Origin: CAIWGV01 sp964515175
GTDB taxonomy: Bacteria > Pseudomonadota > Alphaproteobacteria > UBA7879 > UBA5542
Reading direction: 5' to 3'
DNA length: 42,476 bases
NCBI GenBank assembly: GCA_964515175.1
Contig: CAZEUR010000008.1
Coordinates: forward strand, 1-42,476
Shown here: one piece after another, positions 34,500 through 41,862 of the stretch
Layout of the letters: each line of letters opens with the position of its first letter
Position numbering within the stretch: position 1 is the first letter of the stretch
Program-made: the position numbers and the translations under genes
Notes under the pieces: model-generated
Database searches by the model: none
What the model was told of the DNA's origin: nothing
What the model saw: only the letters and a program-made list of their open reading frames with translations

Positions 34500-34984
34500 C
34501 AGAGACTCTTTGATGCACGCCTTTCCACAATAGCATCCTCCCAGCGATCTCCATTGGAAAGTAATTTTTCTTTATTGTAGACAAACTCTGATCTTGTTTC
34601 TGTGGAATATTCATAGTTAGGGCCCAAAGCAATGGCGTCCACAGGGCATGCAGCTTCACATAGACCGCAGGAGATGCACTGAGACACATTAACTTCAAAA
34701 GAAGTCGCCTGAGGTCGACCATCCTCCCCCTCTTCTCCCGATATCTTAATGGCCTGCGCCGGGCAGGCTGCCTCACATATTTTACAAGCAATGCATCTTT
34801 CTTCCCCGTTAGGATATCGTCGCAACACCACTTCCCCTCTAAATTGCGGGCTCAGAGGTGTTCTCTCAAAAGGATAGTTAATGGCCAGCTTTGTTCTAAA
34901 TATGTTCGAAAATGTTATATAAAAACCTTTTACAAAAAAATAACTTTTGGAAAAAATGGGTACAGAAAACTTGATCATATCCAT
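34499..34984 (-). CDS. nuoI: NADH-quinone oxidoreductase subunit I
   Basis: Ferredoxin-like subunit of the hydrophilic arm, carrying clusters N6a and N6b that pass electrons toward quinone. The ATG at 34984 gives 161 residues, close to the usual 162-163; an in-frame TTG at 34996 adds four. Both 4Fe-4S motifs are complete: CIACKICEAACP and CISCGLCEAACP. The family segments INYPFERTPLSPQFRGE, RRYPNGEERC and GPNYEYSTETR are intact. In contrast to nuoK-N, nothing here looks altered. nuoH and nuoA-G are not upstream; instead a divergent DedA-like gene begins, so this pair has been separated on both sides. Confidence 0.95.
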   Translation of the reverse strand: MDMIKFSVPIFSKSYFFVKGFYITFSNIFRTKLAINYPFERTPLSPQFRGEVVLRRYPNGEERCIACKICEAACPAQAIKISGEEGEDGRPQATSFEVNVSQCISCGLCEAACPVDAIALGPNYEYSTETRSEFVYNKEKLLSNGDRWEDAIVERRASKSL

Positions 34985-35009
34985 TGAAGCATACAATACC
35001 TTATTGCTT

Positions 35010-35038
35010 TTGACAAATAGTCAGATGGTCCGTATGCT
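35010..35038 (+). promoter_or_regulatory. Promoter of the DedA-like gene
   Basis: TTGACA (35010-35015), 17 bases, TATGCT (35033-35038), only 12 bases before the ATG at 35051, so the transcript would have a leader of a few bases at most. Confidence 0.65.
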
Positions 35039-35050
35039 TCAAGAGTAGTT

Positions 35051-35641
35051 ATGAAAAATATTATCCATAAATTGTACGATTGGTTGCTCGAAAAATCTAG
35101 AAGCCCCCAAGCTTTTTGGTACTTGGGAATCATTTCTTTTACGGAAAGTTCCATTTCTTTTATTCCGCCCGATCCCATCATGATTCCTATGATTGTGGCC
35201 GAGAAAAGACGAGCCTGGACGTTGGCTTTGTGGACCACAGCCACCTCTGTGGCAGGAGGCTTCTTAGGATATGCCATTGGATTTTATCTTTTTGAAAGAT
35301 TAGGTATTCCCATCCTAGAGGCCTATGGACTTACGAAACATCTAGATACATTCCAGAGCTTTTTTCACGAATGGGGATTCTGGGCCATCGTCATCAAGGC
35401 CCTCACTCCCATTCCTTTTAAACTAGTCACCATCACGGCAGGCGCCCTAAAGTTTAACATCTGGAGTTTTTTCCTAGCATCTACACTCTCTCGGGGGGTT
35501 CGATTCTTTGTGGAAGCGGCCCTCTTATGGAAATTTGGAGAACAGATCAATCGCATCATTCAAAAGCATATGATGATTCTTGGAGGACTGTTTGTCGCCC
35601 TCCTCGTAGGTGGATTTATCGCCGTTCGGTATTTGTTTTAA
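35051..35641 (+). CDS. YqaA/DedA-family membrane protein
   Basis: 196-residue inner-membrane protein of the SNARE-associated/DedA (VTT) superfamily, YqaA branch. Several DedA relatives are lipid scramblases or flippases; the role of YqaA is not settled. It has four or five helices, with the typical FTESSISFIPPDPIMIPMI re-entrant segment, the glycine-rich AGGFLGYAIGFYL, and IKALTPIPFKLVTITAGALK with the conserved Pro/Thr/Gly pattern. There is no Shine-Dalgarno and the promoter is very close. It diverges from nuoI and converges with the HIBCH-type gene 26 bases downstream. Confidence 0.85.
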   Translation: MKNIIHKLYDWLLEKSRSPQAFWYLGIISFTESSISFIPPDPIMIPMIVAEKRRAWTLALWTTATSVAGGFLGYAIGFYLFERLGIPILEAYGLTKHLDTFQSFFHEWGFWAIVIKALTPIPFKLVTITAGALKFNIWSFFLASTLSRGVRFFVEAALLWKFGEQINRIIQKHMMILGGLFVALLVGGFIAVRYLF

Positions 35642-35667
35642 TCAATCAAAGTAAAGAAAAAATCTTG

Positions 35668-36669
35668 TTAGGCTTCTGCCCACTTGGGCACACGATCTTT
35701 ATCGATGACGGCCGCTCGAATGCCTTCATGAAATTCGGGATTCATCATTAATTTCTTTGCCAGCTCTACCTCCATTTTGAGCACTTCATAAAAAGATTTT
35801 TTAGAGGTATTCTTCAGAAGTTCCAACGTCGCTTTCAAACTAGAAGGAGAAGCTGACTGCAGGTATTCTTCTACCTTCCGGCGCCATTGGTTTTTGGACA
35901 GCTTCAGATTCACAAAAATATCTTCCAGAGTTTCCCCTGAAAACACTTCGTCAATAAAAGCTCTGTGCTGTTCTATCCCCGATATTTGGGGGGGTTTTTC
36001 TTCGGCAAATAGATCTAAAATTGAATAAACTCCGTCTTTTGGATGGCCTTCAATATCTGTCGACGTCAAAGATCTAAACAAAAAAGGAATACTCTCTTTT
36101 AATACATAGTGTGTGGCAAGTCCCGTATAGAGAGCATCTGCCCCATTCATCTGGTATCCCGTCATCCCCAAAAAAATTCCTGATTTTCCGGGGCATTTTG
36201 ATAAAAAGGAGCTGGCCCCAACATCTGGGAAGTATCCAATATTCACCTCCGGCATGGCCATAATGGTATCTGAGGTAACAATGCGCACACTTCCATGAAG
36301 AGAAATTCCCATGCCCCCTCCCATACAAAGACCAAAAATTAAACTAATATAGGGTTTTGGATAAGTTGCAATCAGACGGACCACTTCATATTCTAAATCT
36401 ACAAACTGATTTAAGTGTGTGTGATTTTTCTCTTGTTGGGCCTTATATATCTCTTTTAAATCCCCCCCGGCACAAAAAACCTTATGAGAAGAACTCTGAA
36501 GAATAACTGCATGAATATTGGGATTTTCCGCCCATTGCAAAAGGTGATCCTTTAATTCTTGCACCATAGTCCAATTAAGCGCATTCATAGACTGGGGCCG
36601 ATTCAGTGAAATAACCCCAATTCCATTAACTTCTGTAAAAATGATATTATTCTGGGGGTGGTGACTCAT
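35668..36669 (-). CDS. Enoyl-CoA hydratase/isomerase family protein, 3-hydroxyisobutyryl-CoA hydrolase type
   Basis: Crotonase-fold enzyme probably hydrolysing 3-hydroxyisobutyryl-CoA in valine breakdown; 333 residues, close to the ~350 of HIBCH. The oxyanion-hole segments are KVFCAGGDLKEI (66-71 core) and GLCMGGGMGIS. The pair distinguishing HIBCH from plain hydratases is present: E141 and D149 in PEVNIGYFPDVG, matching PETxIGLFPDVG of HIBCH. It is the last gene of the dnaX operon; its ATG lies within the 3' end of the Cys-rich gene (23-base overlap) with GGAG seven bases upstream. No other valine-pathway gene is nearby. Confidence 0.85.
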   Translation of the reverse strand: MSHHPQNNIIFTEVNGIGVISLNRPQSMNALNWTMVQELKDHLLQWAENPNIHAVILQSSSHKVFCAGGDLKEIYKAQQEKNHTHLNQFVDLEYEVVRLIATYPKPYISLIFGLCMGGGMGISLHGSVRIVTSDTIMAMPEVNIGYFPDVGASSFLSKCPGKSGIFLGMTGYQMNGADALYTGLATHYVLKESIPFLFRSLTSTDIEGHPKDGVYSILDLFAEEKPPQISGIEQHRAFIDEVFSGETLEDIFVNLKLSKNQWRRKVEEYLQSASPSSLKATLELLKNTSKKSFYEVLKMEVELAKKLMMNPEFHEGIRAAVIDKDRVPKWAEA

Positions 36670-36922
36670 TTTCAGACTCCTTTGAAAGCGCCTCTTGTTC
36701 TATTTTTTGCCCTTTTAAATCATAGACGAACGGTTTATCTTCAATTGTGGATTGCTTAGCATCCGGTTTATTCCCAGCCACACATTGCCCCGCCTCATTC
36801 CATCGACACATGGGTTTACCGAATATATCACACGTTGTCTTGTCTTTATAGCCTGAACAGAGTGAATGTGCCGAAGATATAAACACCCCCGATAAAAAAA
36901 TAAAACAAATACTTTTTTTCAT
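36647..36922 (-). CDS. Small Cys-rich secreted protein
   Basis: 91 residues, family unknown. A signal peptide (MKKSICFIFLSGVFISSAHS) precedes a compact module with cysteines at 22, 31, 39 and 47 (CSGYKDKTTC, PMCRWNEAGQC), a pattern that looks like two disulphides. An acidic, probably unfolded tail (ESENESPPPE) follows. AAGGAGAG stands about ten bases before the ATG. It is embedded in a housekeeping operon, 16 bases after recR and overlapping the HIBCH-type gene. The CxW spacing recalls small eukaryotic-like disulphide modules, but this is only a resemblance. Export to periplasm or host is expected. Confidence 0.65.
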   Translation of the reverse strand: MKKSICFIFLSGVFISSAHSLCSGYKDKTTCDIFGKPMCRWNEAGQCVAGNKPDAKQSTIEDKPFVYDLKGQKIEQEALSKESENESPPPE

Positions 36923-36938
36923 GAATTCAGCCCTCTCC

Positions 36939-37538
36939 TTAATTTACAGGACGTCGCGCCTTAAGAGCAGCCGAAATCGTCCCATCATCTAAGTAATCTA
37001 ATTCTCCGCCCATAGGAACTCCATGGGCCAATTTTGTTATATTAAGGTCTGCGCTTTTTATTTGATCCGCCACATAGTAAGCTGTTGTTTGCCCCTCCAC
37101 AGTAGTACTTAGAGCAATAATGACCTCTTTTATAACTCCCTGTCCAAGACGTTCCAACAAAGATGGGATTGAAAGCTTATCGGGACCCACCCCATCTAAG
37201 GCTGACAAAACGCCTCCTAATATGTGATATCTACCCTTATAGCAACCGGATCTTTCCATGGCCCATAAGTCATCTACTTCTGCTACAATGCAGAGAAGGC
37301 TTTCATCCCTGTCCTCGGCCCTGCACAAAGTGCATGTGCTCTCTGAATCTAGATTTCCACATATGGTGCATATTTTTATTGTATCTGCCACCTTTTGCAA
37401 ACTAAGATTTAAGGGTTCAAGGGTCGTTTGCTTATTTTTTATGAGATAGAGAGCCGCTCTCCGACCGGACCGAGGACCTAATCCGGGCAATTTAGATAGC
37501 AACTGAATCAAACGCTGAATATCTGGACTATGCAACAC
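36939..37538 (-). CDS. recR: Recombination mediator RecR
   Basis: Helps RecO load RecA at gaps (RecFOR pathway); 199 residues from the GTG at 37538, the family length. TAAGGA stands just upstream; a TTG three bases further in fits the spacing even better, and a longer TTG start at 37556 would overlap ybaB. An N-terminal helix-hairpin-helix (LSKLPGLGPRSGRRAALYL), a four-cysteine zinc finger (CTICGNLDSESTCTLC) and a Toprim domain (LLCIVAEVDDLWAME ... ALSTTVEGQTTAYYV) are present. It follows ybaB by seven bases in the dnaX-ybaB-recR order common to bacteria. Confidence 0.95.
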   Translation of the reverse strand: MLHSPDIQRLIQLLSKLPGLGPRSGRRAALYLIKNKQTTLEPLNLSLQKVADTIKICTICGNLDSESTCTLCRAEDRDESLLCIVAEVDDLWAMERSGCYKGRYHILGGVLSALDGVGPDKLSIPSLLERLGQGVIKEVIIALSTTVEGQTTAYYVADQIKSADLNITKLAHGVPMGGELDYLDDGTISAALKARRPVN

Positions 37539-37545
37539 AGTTTCC

Positions 37546-37863
37546 TTAAATACCAAAGCCTGGAGGAAGGCCCATGCCTCCCGTAACTTTACTCATGGCA
37601 GCATTACTAGCTTCTTCCGCTTTCTTTTTAGCGTCATTAAAGGCAGCTGTAATAAGGTCTTCAAGAATATCAACCTCTTTTGGATCCACGATACTTGGAT
37701 CAATCTTGATAGATATAAGATCCCCCTTTCCTGACAGAATAACTTCTACCATGCCCCCTCCAGAATTTCCTTTAATCTCCAAAGACTCAAGCTGTTTCTG
37801 CACTTCTGCCATTTTTGCTTGCATTTGCTGCGCTTGCTTTAAAATATTTCCAAAATTTTTCAT
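37546..37863 (-). CDS. ybaB: YbaB/EbfC nucleoid-associated protein
   Basis: Small dimeric DNA-binding protein; 105 residues. An N-terminal coiled region (ILKQAQQMQAKMAEVQKQL) precedes the tweezer-like core (GMVEVILSGKGDLISIKIDP), and a Gly/Met-rich tail (MSKVTGGMGLPPGFGI) is typical. It sits between dnaX (17 bases upstream) and recR. Confidence 0.95.
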   Translation of the reverse strand: MKNFGNILKQAQQMQAKMAEVQKQLESLEIKGNSGGGMVEVILSGKGDLISIKIDPSIVDPKEVDILEDLITAAFNDAKKKAEEASNAAMSKVTGGMGLPPGFGI

Positions 37864-37880
37864 AACCAGATTCCCCTCTC

Positions 37881-39386
37881 TTAATTTACCGTAATTTTAG
37901 CTCCCGGAAACAGCTCAGTAATTTTCTGTAAATTGTTTGTTTCAACAATTGCTTCTATTTTTGCGACTTCTGCCTTTTCTTCTTGAACGGCAAGACTAAT
38001 GCCAGACGTCTCTACCGCGGTGTCGACAATCCAACTACGTCCTGTAAATCCATTTAGAAGTTTGGCTATCCGAGAATGGACCCCCTCTTCTCCTGGCGTT
38101 AAAACACTCAAAGAAATGTGTCCTGGCTCAAACGAATACACACTCACATTGTGCCGCAAGTAGTCTGCAATCAAGAATTCTTTTTTTGATTCAAACAGCT
38201 GCACCACCTCTAAAAAGTTAGCAACATTTTCTGGACTTTCAGCAATAATTTTCTTTTCTTCAAAAGGTTCCTTCTGTAATAGCTCTTGCACATGAATTAA
38301 TCGAATGAGAATAACTTCCATAGTTTGCAAGGGAAGAACAGAAAGTTTCAGCTCTTGAAGTCCTTTTAAAACAATTTGCCAACTCCTAGTCAAATCTGGA
38401 ACAGAAAGTTGCTTGCTGAGCGTTTTGGCTTGGTCTCCATAAAGAGATATACCCGCACCAGAAGATGTTTTGAGGACCAAGATATGGTGGATTAAATTCA
38501 ACAAATCATGTAGCACATTTTCAGGATCAGATCCCGCATAACAGAGAGCCTGCGCCTGCTCTAAAGCTTCTCTAACCTTTCCTGACATGATTGTTTGGAA
38601 CAGATCGAGAAGTTGCCTGCGATCCAAAAGCCCCAACATCTGCCTTACATCTTTTTCTTTTATAAGCCCTTGCGCATTCAACAACGCCTGTTCCAAAATG
38701 GAAAGCCCATCCCGAACAGAGCCTTCTGCAGCATCGGCAATAAGCGTTAGAGCCCCCTCCTCTGCTTCCATCTTTTCTTCCGCAAGAATGTTCTTGAAAT
38801 GTTTAATGAGTTCTGGTGTTTTCACTCGGCGTAAATCAAACCGTTGGCAGCGGGAAAGGATTGTCAAGGGAACCTTGCGGATTTCTGTGGTAGCAAATAT
38901 AAATTTCACATGAAGAGGAGGCTCCTCTAAGGTTTTTAAAAGCGCATTAAAAGCACTTTTAGAAAGCATATGAACCTCGTCCACAATATAAACCTTATAG
39001 CGCCCCATGACAGGGTGATAGTTCACCCCTTCTAAAAGATCCCTGATATTATCAACGCCTGTGTGAGTGGCTGCGTCAATTTCCACCACATCCACATGAC
39101 TATCGGACGAGATGGCCAAACACTGGGGGCAAAGACCGCAAGGCTCAGACGTAACTTCACCTTTTCCATCTTCCCCCACACAGTTGAGGGCACGGGCAAT
39201 GAGGCGCGCAGTTGTGGTCTTGCCCACCCCTCGTGTTCCCGTTAAAATAAAGGCGTGGGAAAGCCGTCCCAGTTCTATGGAATTTTTCAAAGTCTGCACC
39301 AAAAAATCCTGCCCAATCATTTGAGAGAATTTGGTGGGTCGCGTTGTCCGCGCTAAGACCCGATAAGATGAATTTGTTTGACTCAT
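37881..39386 (-). CDS. dnaX: DNA polymerase III subunit gamma/tau
   Basis: Clamp-loader ATPase; 501 residues, shorter than the 643-residue E. coli tau. The AAA+ module at about 1-240 has Walker A GTRGVGKTT, a zinc-binding insert with cysteines around EPCGLCPQC, Walker B VYIVDEVHML and sensor 1 FATTE. The collar domain follows (about 240-370), then a reduced tail. No A-rich slippery frameshift site stands out, so a separate gamma form is not predicted. The gene starts 17 bases after SRP RNA, with GGAG very close to the ATG. It is first in the dnaX-ybaB-recR-Cys-rich-HIBCH operon. Confidence 0.95.
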   Translation of the reverse strand: MSQTNSSYRVLARTTRPTKFSQMIGQDFLVQTLKNSIELGRLSHAFILTGTRGVGKTTTARLIARALNCVGEDGKGEVTSEPCGLCPQCLAISSDSHVDVVEIDAATHTGVDNIRDLLEGVNYHPVMGRYKVYIVDEVHMLSKSAFNALLKTLEEPPLHVKFIFATTEIRKVPLTILSRCQRFDLRRVKTPELIKHFKNILAEEKMEAEEGALTLIADAAEGSVRDGLSILEQALLNAQGLIKEKDVRQMLGLLDRRQLLDLFQTIMSGKVREALEQAQALCYAGSDPENVLHDLLNLIHHILVLKTSSGAGISLYGDQAKTLSKQLSVPDLTRSWQIVLKGLQELKLSVLPLQTMEVILIRLIHVQELLQKEPFEEKKIIAESPENVANFLEVVQLFESKKEFLIADYLRHNVSVYSFEPGHISLSVLTPGEEGVHSRIAKLLNGFTGRSWIVDTAVETSGISLAVQEEKAEVAKIEAIVETNNLQKITELFPGAKITVN

Positions 39387-39403
39387 TGCTCCAAAACTAA
39401 AAA

Positions 39404-39496
39404 GGGACTGGACACATAACCCAGGCTAAAACTGCTGCGGCTGCTTCCTTCCAGACCTGACCGGATTCACAATGCACCTGTCTACGGCCAGCCCCC
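39404..39496 (-). ncRNA. ffs: Signal recognition particle RNA (4.5S)
   Basis: 93-base bacterial small SRP RNA that binds Ffh and docks ribosomes at the membrane. The universally conserved tip reads GGTCAGGTCTGGAAGGAAGC followed by AGCC, within a long hairpin. The ends pair: GGGGGCTGG at the 5' end (39496 downward) with CCAGTCCC at the 3' end (39411-39404), followed by TTTTT. The 5' end is seven bases from a good -10. ffs directly before dnaX is usual in alphaproteobacteria. Confidence 0.96.
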
Positions 39497-39503
39497 ATTA
39501 GAA

Positions 39504-39531
39504 TTTATAGCATTTTTGTGGAAAACAACAA
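39504..39531 (-). promoter_or_regulatory. Promoter of SRP RNA (and probably the dnaX operon)
   Basis: Minus strand: TTGTTG (39526-39531), 16 bases, TATAAA (39504-39509), seven bases before the RNA 5' end. dnaX has no separate promoter in the 17-base gap, so read-through past the short T-run is likely. Confidence 0.75.
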
Positions 39532-39563
39532 GAGTTTCGTAAAAATCCCTTGCAGCGACTCTT

Positions 39564-39593
39564 TTGCTTGGATTGGAAAAAATATGCTATACT
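39564..39593 (+). promoter_or_regulatory. Promoter of accB-accC
   Basis: TTGCTT (39564-39569), 18 bases, TATACT (39588-39593). Initiation near 39600 leaves a leader of about 90 bases before accB. Confidence 0.6.
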
Positions 39594-39598
39594 CCCCG

Positions 39599-39614
39599 AC
39601 AATAAGGTTATTGT
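39599..39614. promoter_or_regulatory. Operator-like inverted repeat at the acc start site
   Basis: ACAATAA and TTATTGT flank a two-base centre exactly where accBC transcription should start. Such a dyad could bind a regulator or fold weakly in the leader. No known operator consensus is claimed. Confidence 0.35.
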
Positions 39615-39690
39615 TTGCGTTCGGAAAATTTTTTAGCTATAAGGTTCGACAGAATTTAGACTTTAAGAAGAAGTTAAGGAAGGATGTAGG

Positions 39691-40170
39691 ATGACTGAGA
39701 AGAAAAAGCCAACCGCTAGGCCCATGCAAGTTGATGCTGAGGCCATTCGGAATCTTGCGGATTTTTTTAAGGATACGGATCTCACAGAAATTGAGTATGA
39801 AAAAGATGGTTGTCGTATCCGGGTTTGTCGGGGGCATACCTCAGGCCCTCAGATAGCCCCCACGTACGTTTCTCAGCCAGTCTCTTCTGCGCCTGTGGAA
39901 ACACCTTCCAAGATTTCAATGGATCCGGAATCTCATCCAGGAGCGGTTAAGTCTCCCATGGTGGGAACCGCTTACATGTCTCCCAAGCCTGATGCCCCTA
40001 AGTTTGTGGAAGTTGGCACAGCTGTTTCTGCGGGACAAGTTCTTATGATTATTGAGGCCATGAAGGTAATGAATCCTTTAAAATCTCCTCGGGATGGAAA
40101 AATAACAAATATTCTTGTGGAAGATGGCCAACCTGTTGAATATGACCAACCTTTGTTCATCATTGAATAA
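39691..40170 (+). CDS. accB: Acetyl-CoA carboxylase biotin carboxyl carrier protein
   Basis: Carries the biotin arm of acetyl-CoA carboxylase, the first step of fatty-acid synthesis; 159 residues. An N-terminal domain (about 12-50) and a Pro/Ser linker (about 50-85) precede the biotinyl domain (86-159). The biotinylated lysine is K125 in IEAMKVMNP, the target of the BirA in this window. The protruding thumb segment (about SPKPDAPKFVEVG) is present, as in other AccB proteins. AAGGAAGG precedes the ATG. accC begins five bases after the stop. Confidence 0.96.
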   Translation: MTEKKKPTARPMQVDAEAIRNLADFFKDTDLTEIEYEKDGCRIRVCRGHTSGPQIAPTYVSQPVSSAPVETPSKISMDPESHPGAVKSPMVGTAYMSPKPDAPKFVEVGTAVSAGQVLMIIEAMKVMNPLKSPRDGKITNILVEDGQPVEYDQPLFIIE

Positions 40171-40175
40171 TCCTG

Positions 40176-41525
40176 ATGTTTAAAAAAGTTCTCATCGCAA
40201 ACCGCGGCGAAATCGCTCTTAGAATCTTGAGGGCCTGCCGAGAAATGGGCATTAAGACTGTTGCCATCCACTCAAAAGCTGATGCAGACGCCAAACATGT
40301 GCGCCTGGCGGATGAACGGGTCTGTATAGGCCCTGCCGCTGCTAAAGATAGCTATCTAAGCATTCCGGCCATTCTTGCAGCAGCAGAAGTAACAGGACCA
40401 GACGCCATCCATCCAGGATATGGATTCCTGGCAGAAAATGCTAATTTCGCTAAAGTTGTGGAAGAGCATGGCATGACTTTCATTGGCCCAACACCTGAGC
40501 ACATTGCTCTCATGGGCGATAAAATCATTGGAAAACAAACTGTTAAGGCTTTGGGGATTCCGGTGGTTCCAGGATCGGAAGGCTCTGTCACGACCCATAA
40601 AGAAGCGTTAGATGTGGCCCATTCTATGGGATACCCTGTTCTCATTAAAGCTACTGCCGGCGGCGGCGGAAAGGGTATGAAGGTTGCCTATAATGACGAT
40701 GAACTGCTAGACGCTCTCGATATGGCCCGCATGGAAGCCAAAGCTAACTTTGGAAATGATGAAGTATTAATGGAAAAATACCTCAAAAAACCCCGTCACA
40801 TCGAAATTCAAATTTTGGCCGATAATTATGGAAACGTTGTGCATTTGGGAGAACGAGATTGTTCCATTCAGCGACGTCACCAAAAAGTATGGGAAGAGGC
40901 CTTGTCTCCCGTCATCACGCCAGAGCAACGGCAAGAAATTGGCGCTCAATGCGTCAATGCCATGAAAAAACTGGGATACCGCGGTCTTGGGACGGTAGAG
41001 TTTCTTTATGAAGATGGAAAATTCTATTTCATTGAAATGAACACTCGCGTTCAAGTAGAGCATCCCGTTACAGAGTTGGTAACAGGATTGGACTTAGTTC
41101 AACAGCAAATCCGCGTTGCCTCCGGCGAACCCTTAGGCCTTACTCAAAAAGACATTAAGTTCCAGGGACATGCTATCGAATGCCGAGTGAATGCAGAAAA
41201 TCCGGAAACCTTTATGCCGTCTCCTGGCACTGTGAGCTATTATCACGTACCAGGAGGATTTGGCGTGCGGGTGGATAGCGCTCTCTATGCGGGCTACAAA
41301 ATCCCCCCGTATTACGACAGTTTGGCCGCAAAACTCATTGTCTATGGTAAGGATCGAAATGATTGCCTCGACCGCCTACGGGGCGCTTTGAGTGAGTTCA
41401 TCATTGGTGGTATCGACACCACCCTCCCCCTCCATCGCAAACTTGTGGAACATCCCGATATGCGCAGTGGTGACTATAACATCCATTGGCTTGAGAAGGT
41501 TTTCTTTGGGGGCGAAAAGAAGTAA
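40176..41525 (+). CDS. accC: Acetyl-CoA carboxylase biotin carboxylase subunit
   Basis: ATP-grasp enzyme that carboxylates biotin on AccB; 449 residues, full length. An N-terminal preATP-grasp domain (FKKVLIANRGEIALRILRAC) and the glycine-rich ATP lid (KATAGGGGKGMK) precede the catalytic segments ERDCSIQRRHQKVWEE and FIEMNTRVQVEHPVTE. The C-terminal biotin-carboxylase domain ends with NIHWLEKVFFGGEKK. It forms an operon with accB; accA and accD are not here. A degraded resolvase fragment begins at its stop codon on the other strand. Confidence 0.97.
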   Translation: MFKKVLIANRGEIALRILRACREMGIKTVAIHSKADADAKHVRLADERVCIGPAAAKDSYLSIPAILAAAEVTGPDAIHPGYGFLAENANFAKVVEEHGMTFIGPTPEHIALMGDKIIGKQTVKALGIPVVPGSEGSVTTHKEALDVAHSMGYPVLIKATAGGGGKGMKVAYNDDELLDALDMARMEAKANFGNDEVLMEKYLKKPRHIEIQILADNYGNVVHLGERDCSIQRRHQKVWEEALSPVITPEQRQEIGAQCVNAMKKLGYRGLGTVEFLYEDGKFYFIEMNTRVQVEHPVTELVTGLDLVQQQIRVASGEPLGLTQKDIKFQGHAIECRVNAENPETFMPSPGTVSYYHVPGGFGVRVDSALYAGYKIPPYYDSLAAKLIVYGKDRNDCLDRLRGALSEFIIGGIDTTLPLHRKLVEHPDMRSGDYNIHWLEKVFFGGEKK

Positions 41526-41645
41526 GTATTTGCTTGAGATCCTTATAGAGCGTAGTAGTTGTGATGCCCAGGCGTTTAGCAATATCAGCAACTATAGATT
41601 TTGGATTAGACATAGCTGCTCAAGGGCACGGGCCTGACCGGAAAC
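41525..41645 (-). pseudogene. Remnant of a serine recombinase (resolvase) C-terminus
   Basis: On the minus strand, 41613 to about 41525 encodes SNPKSIVADIAKRLGITTTT followed by LYKDLKQIL, which looks like the C-terminal helix-turn-helix of Tn3-type resolvases and DNA invertases. Just upstream, in another frame, RPVPLSS resembles the GRPxALS linker that precedes this helix-turn-helix, so a frameshift is likely. The catalytic domain is absent. The fragment abuts the accC stop, as expected at an old insertion or deletion endpoint. It is not functional. Confidence 0.5.
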
Positions 41646-41862
41646 TTATTATTACAGAAGAAAATCGTGGATTTTCTGGAGACTTTGACGCAGCGGTTGA
41701 TTATGCAAGCACCCATAATGGATTTGGATTCAAGAAGATTCCTTTTGGATCAAAAGACGACAAACAACATATTTCATGATATTTAAGAAGTAATTTCCCT
41801 GTTTATTACCATAGACACAAATCCTAATACTTGTTAATATTTAATTAGAAACAGGGTTTACG
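41646..41862. other. Non-coding or decayed stretch
   Basis: Between the resolvase remnant and the last gene there is a plus-strand frame (to TGA/TAA near 41779) whose downstream part (GPDRKLIITEENRGFSGDFD ...) might be the tail of a lost gene; its upstream part is only antisense to the remnant. An AT-rich leader precedes the ATG at 41863. No clear promoter. Confidence 0.3.

Noticed and set aside
37881..39386. Programmed frameshift producing a gamma form of DnaX
   Set aside because: No A AAA AAG type slippery heptamer with downstream structure noticed in the expected part of the gene.
41561..41779. Plus-strand 72-codon frame after accC
   Set aside because: Its first third is only antisense to the resolvase remnant; no ribosome site. 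The rest may be a gene tail and is noted as decayed sequence.
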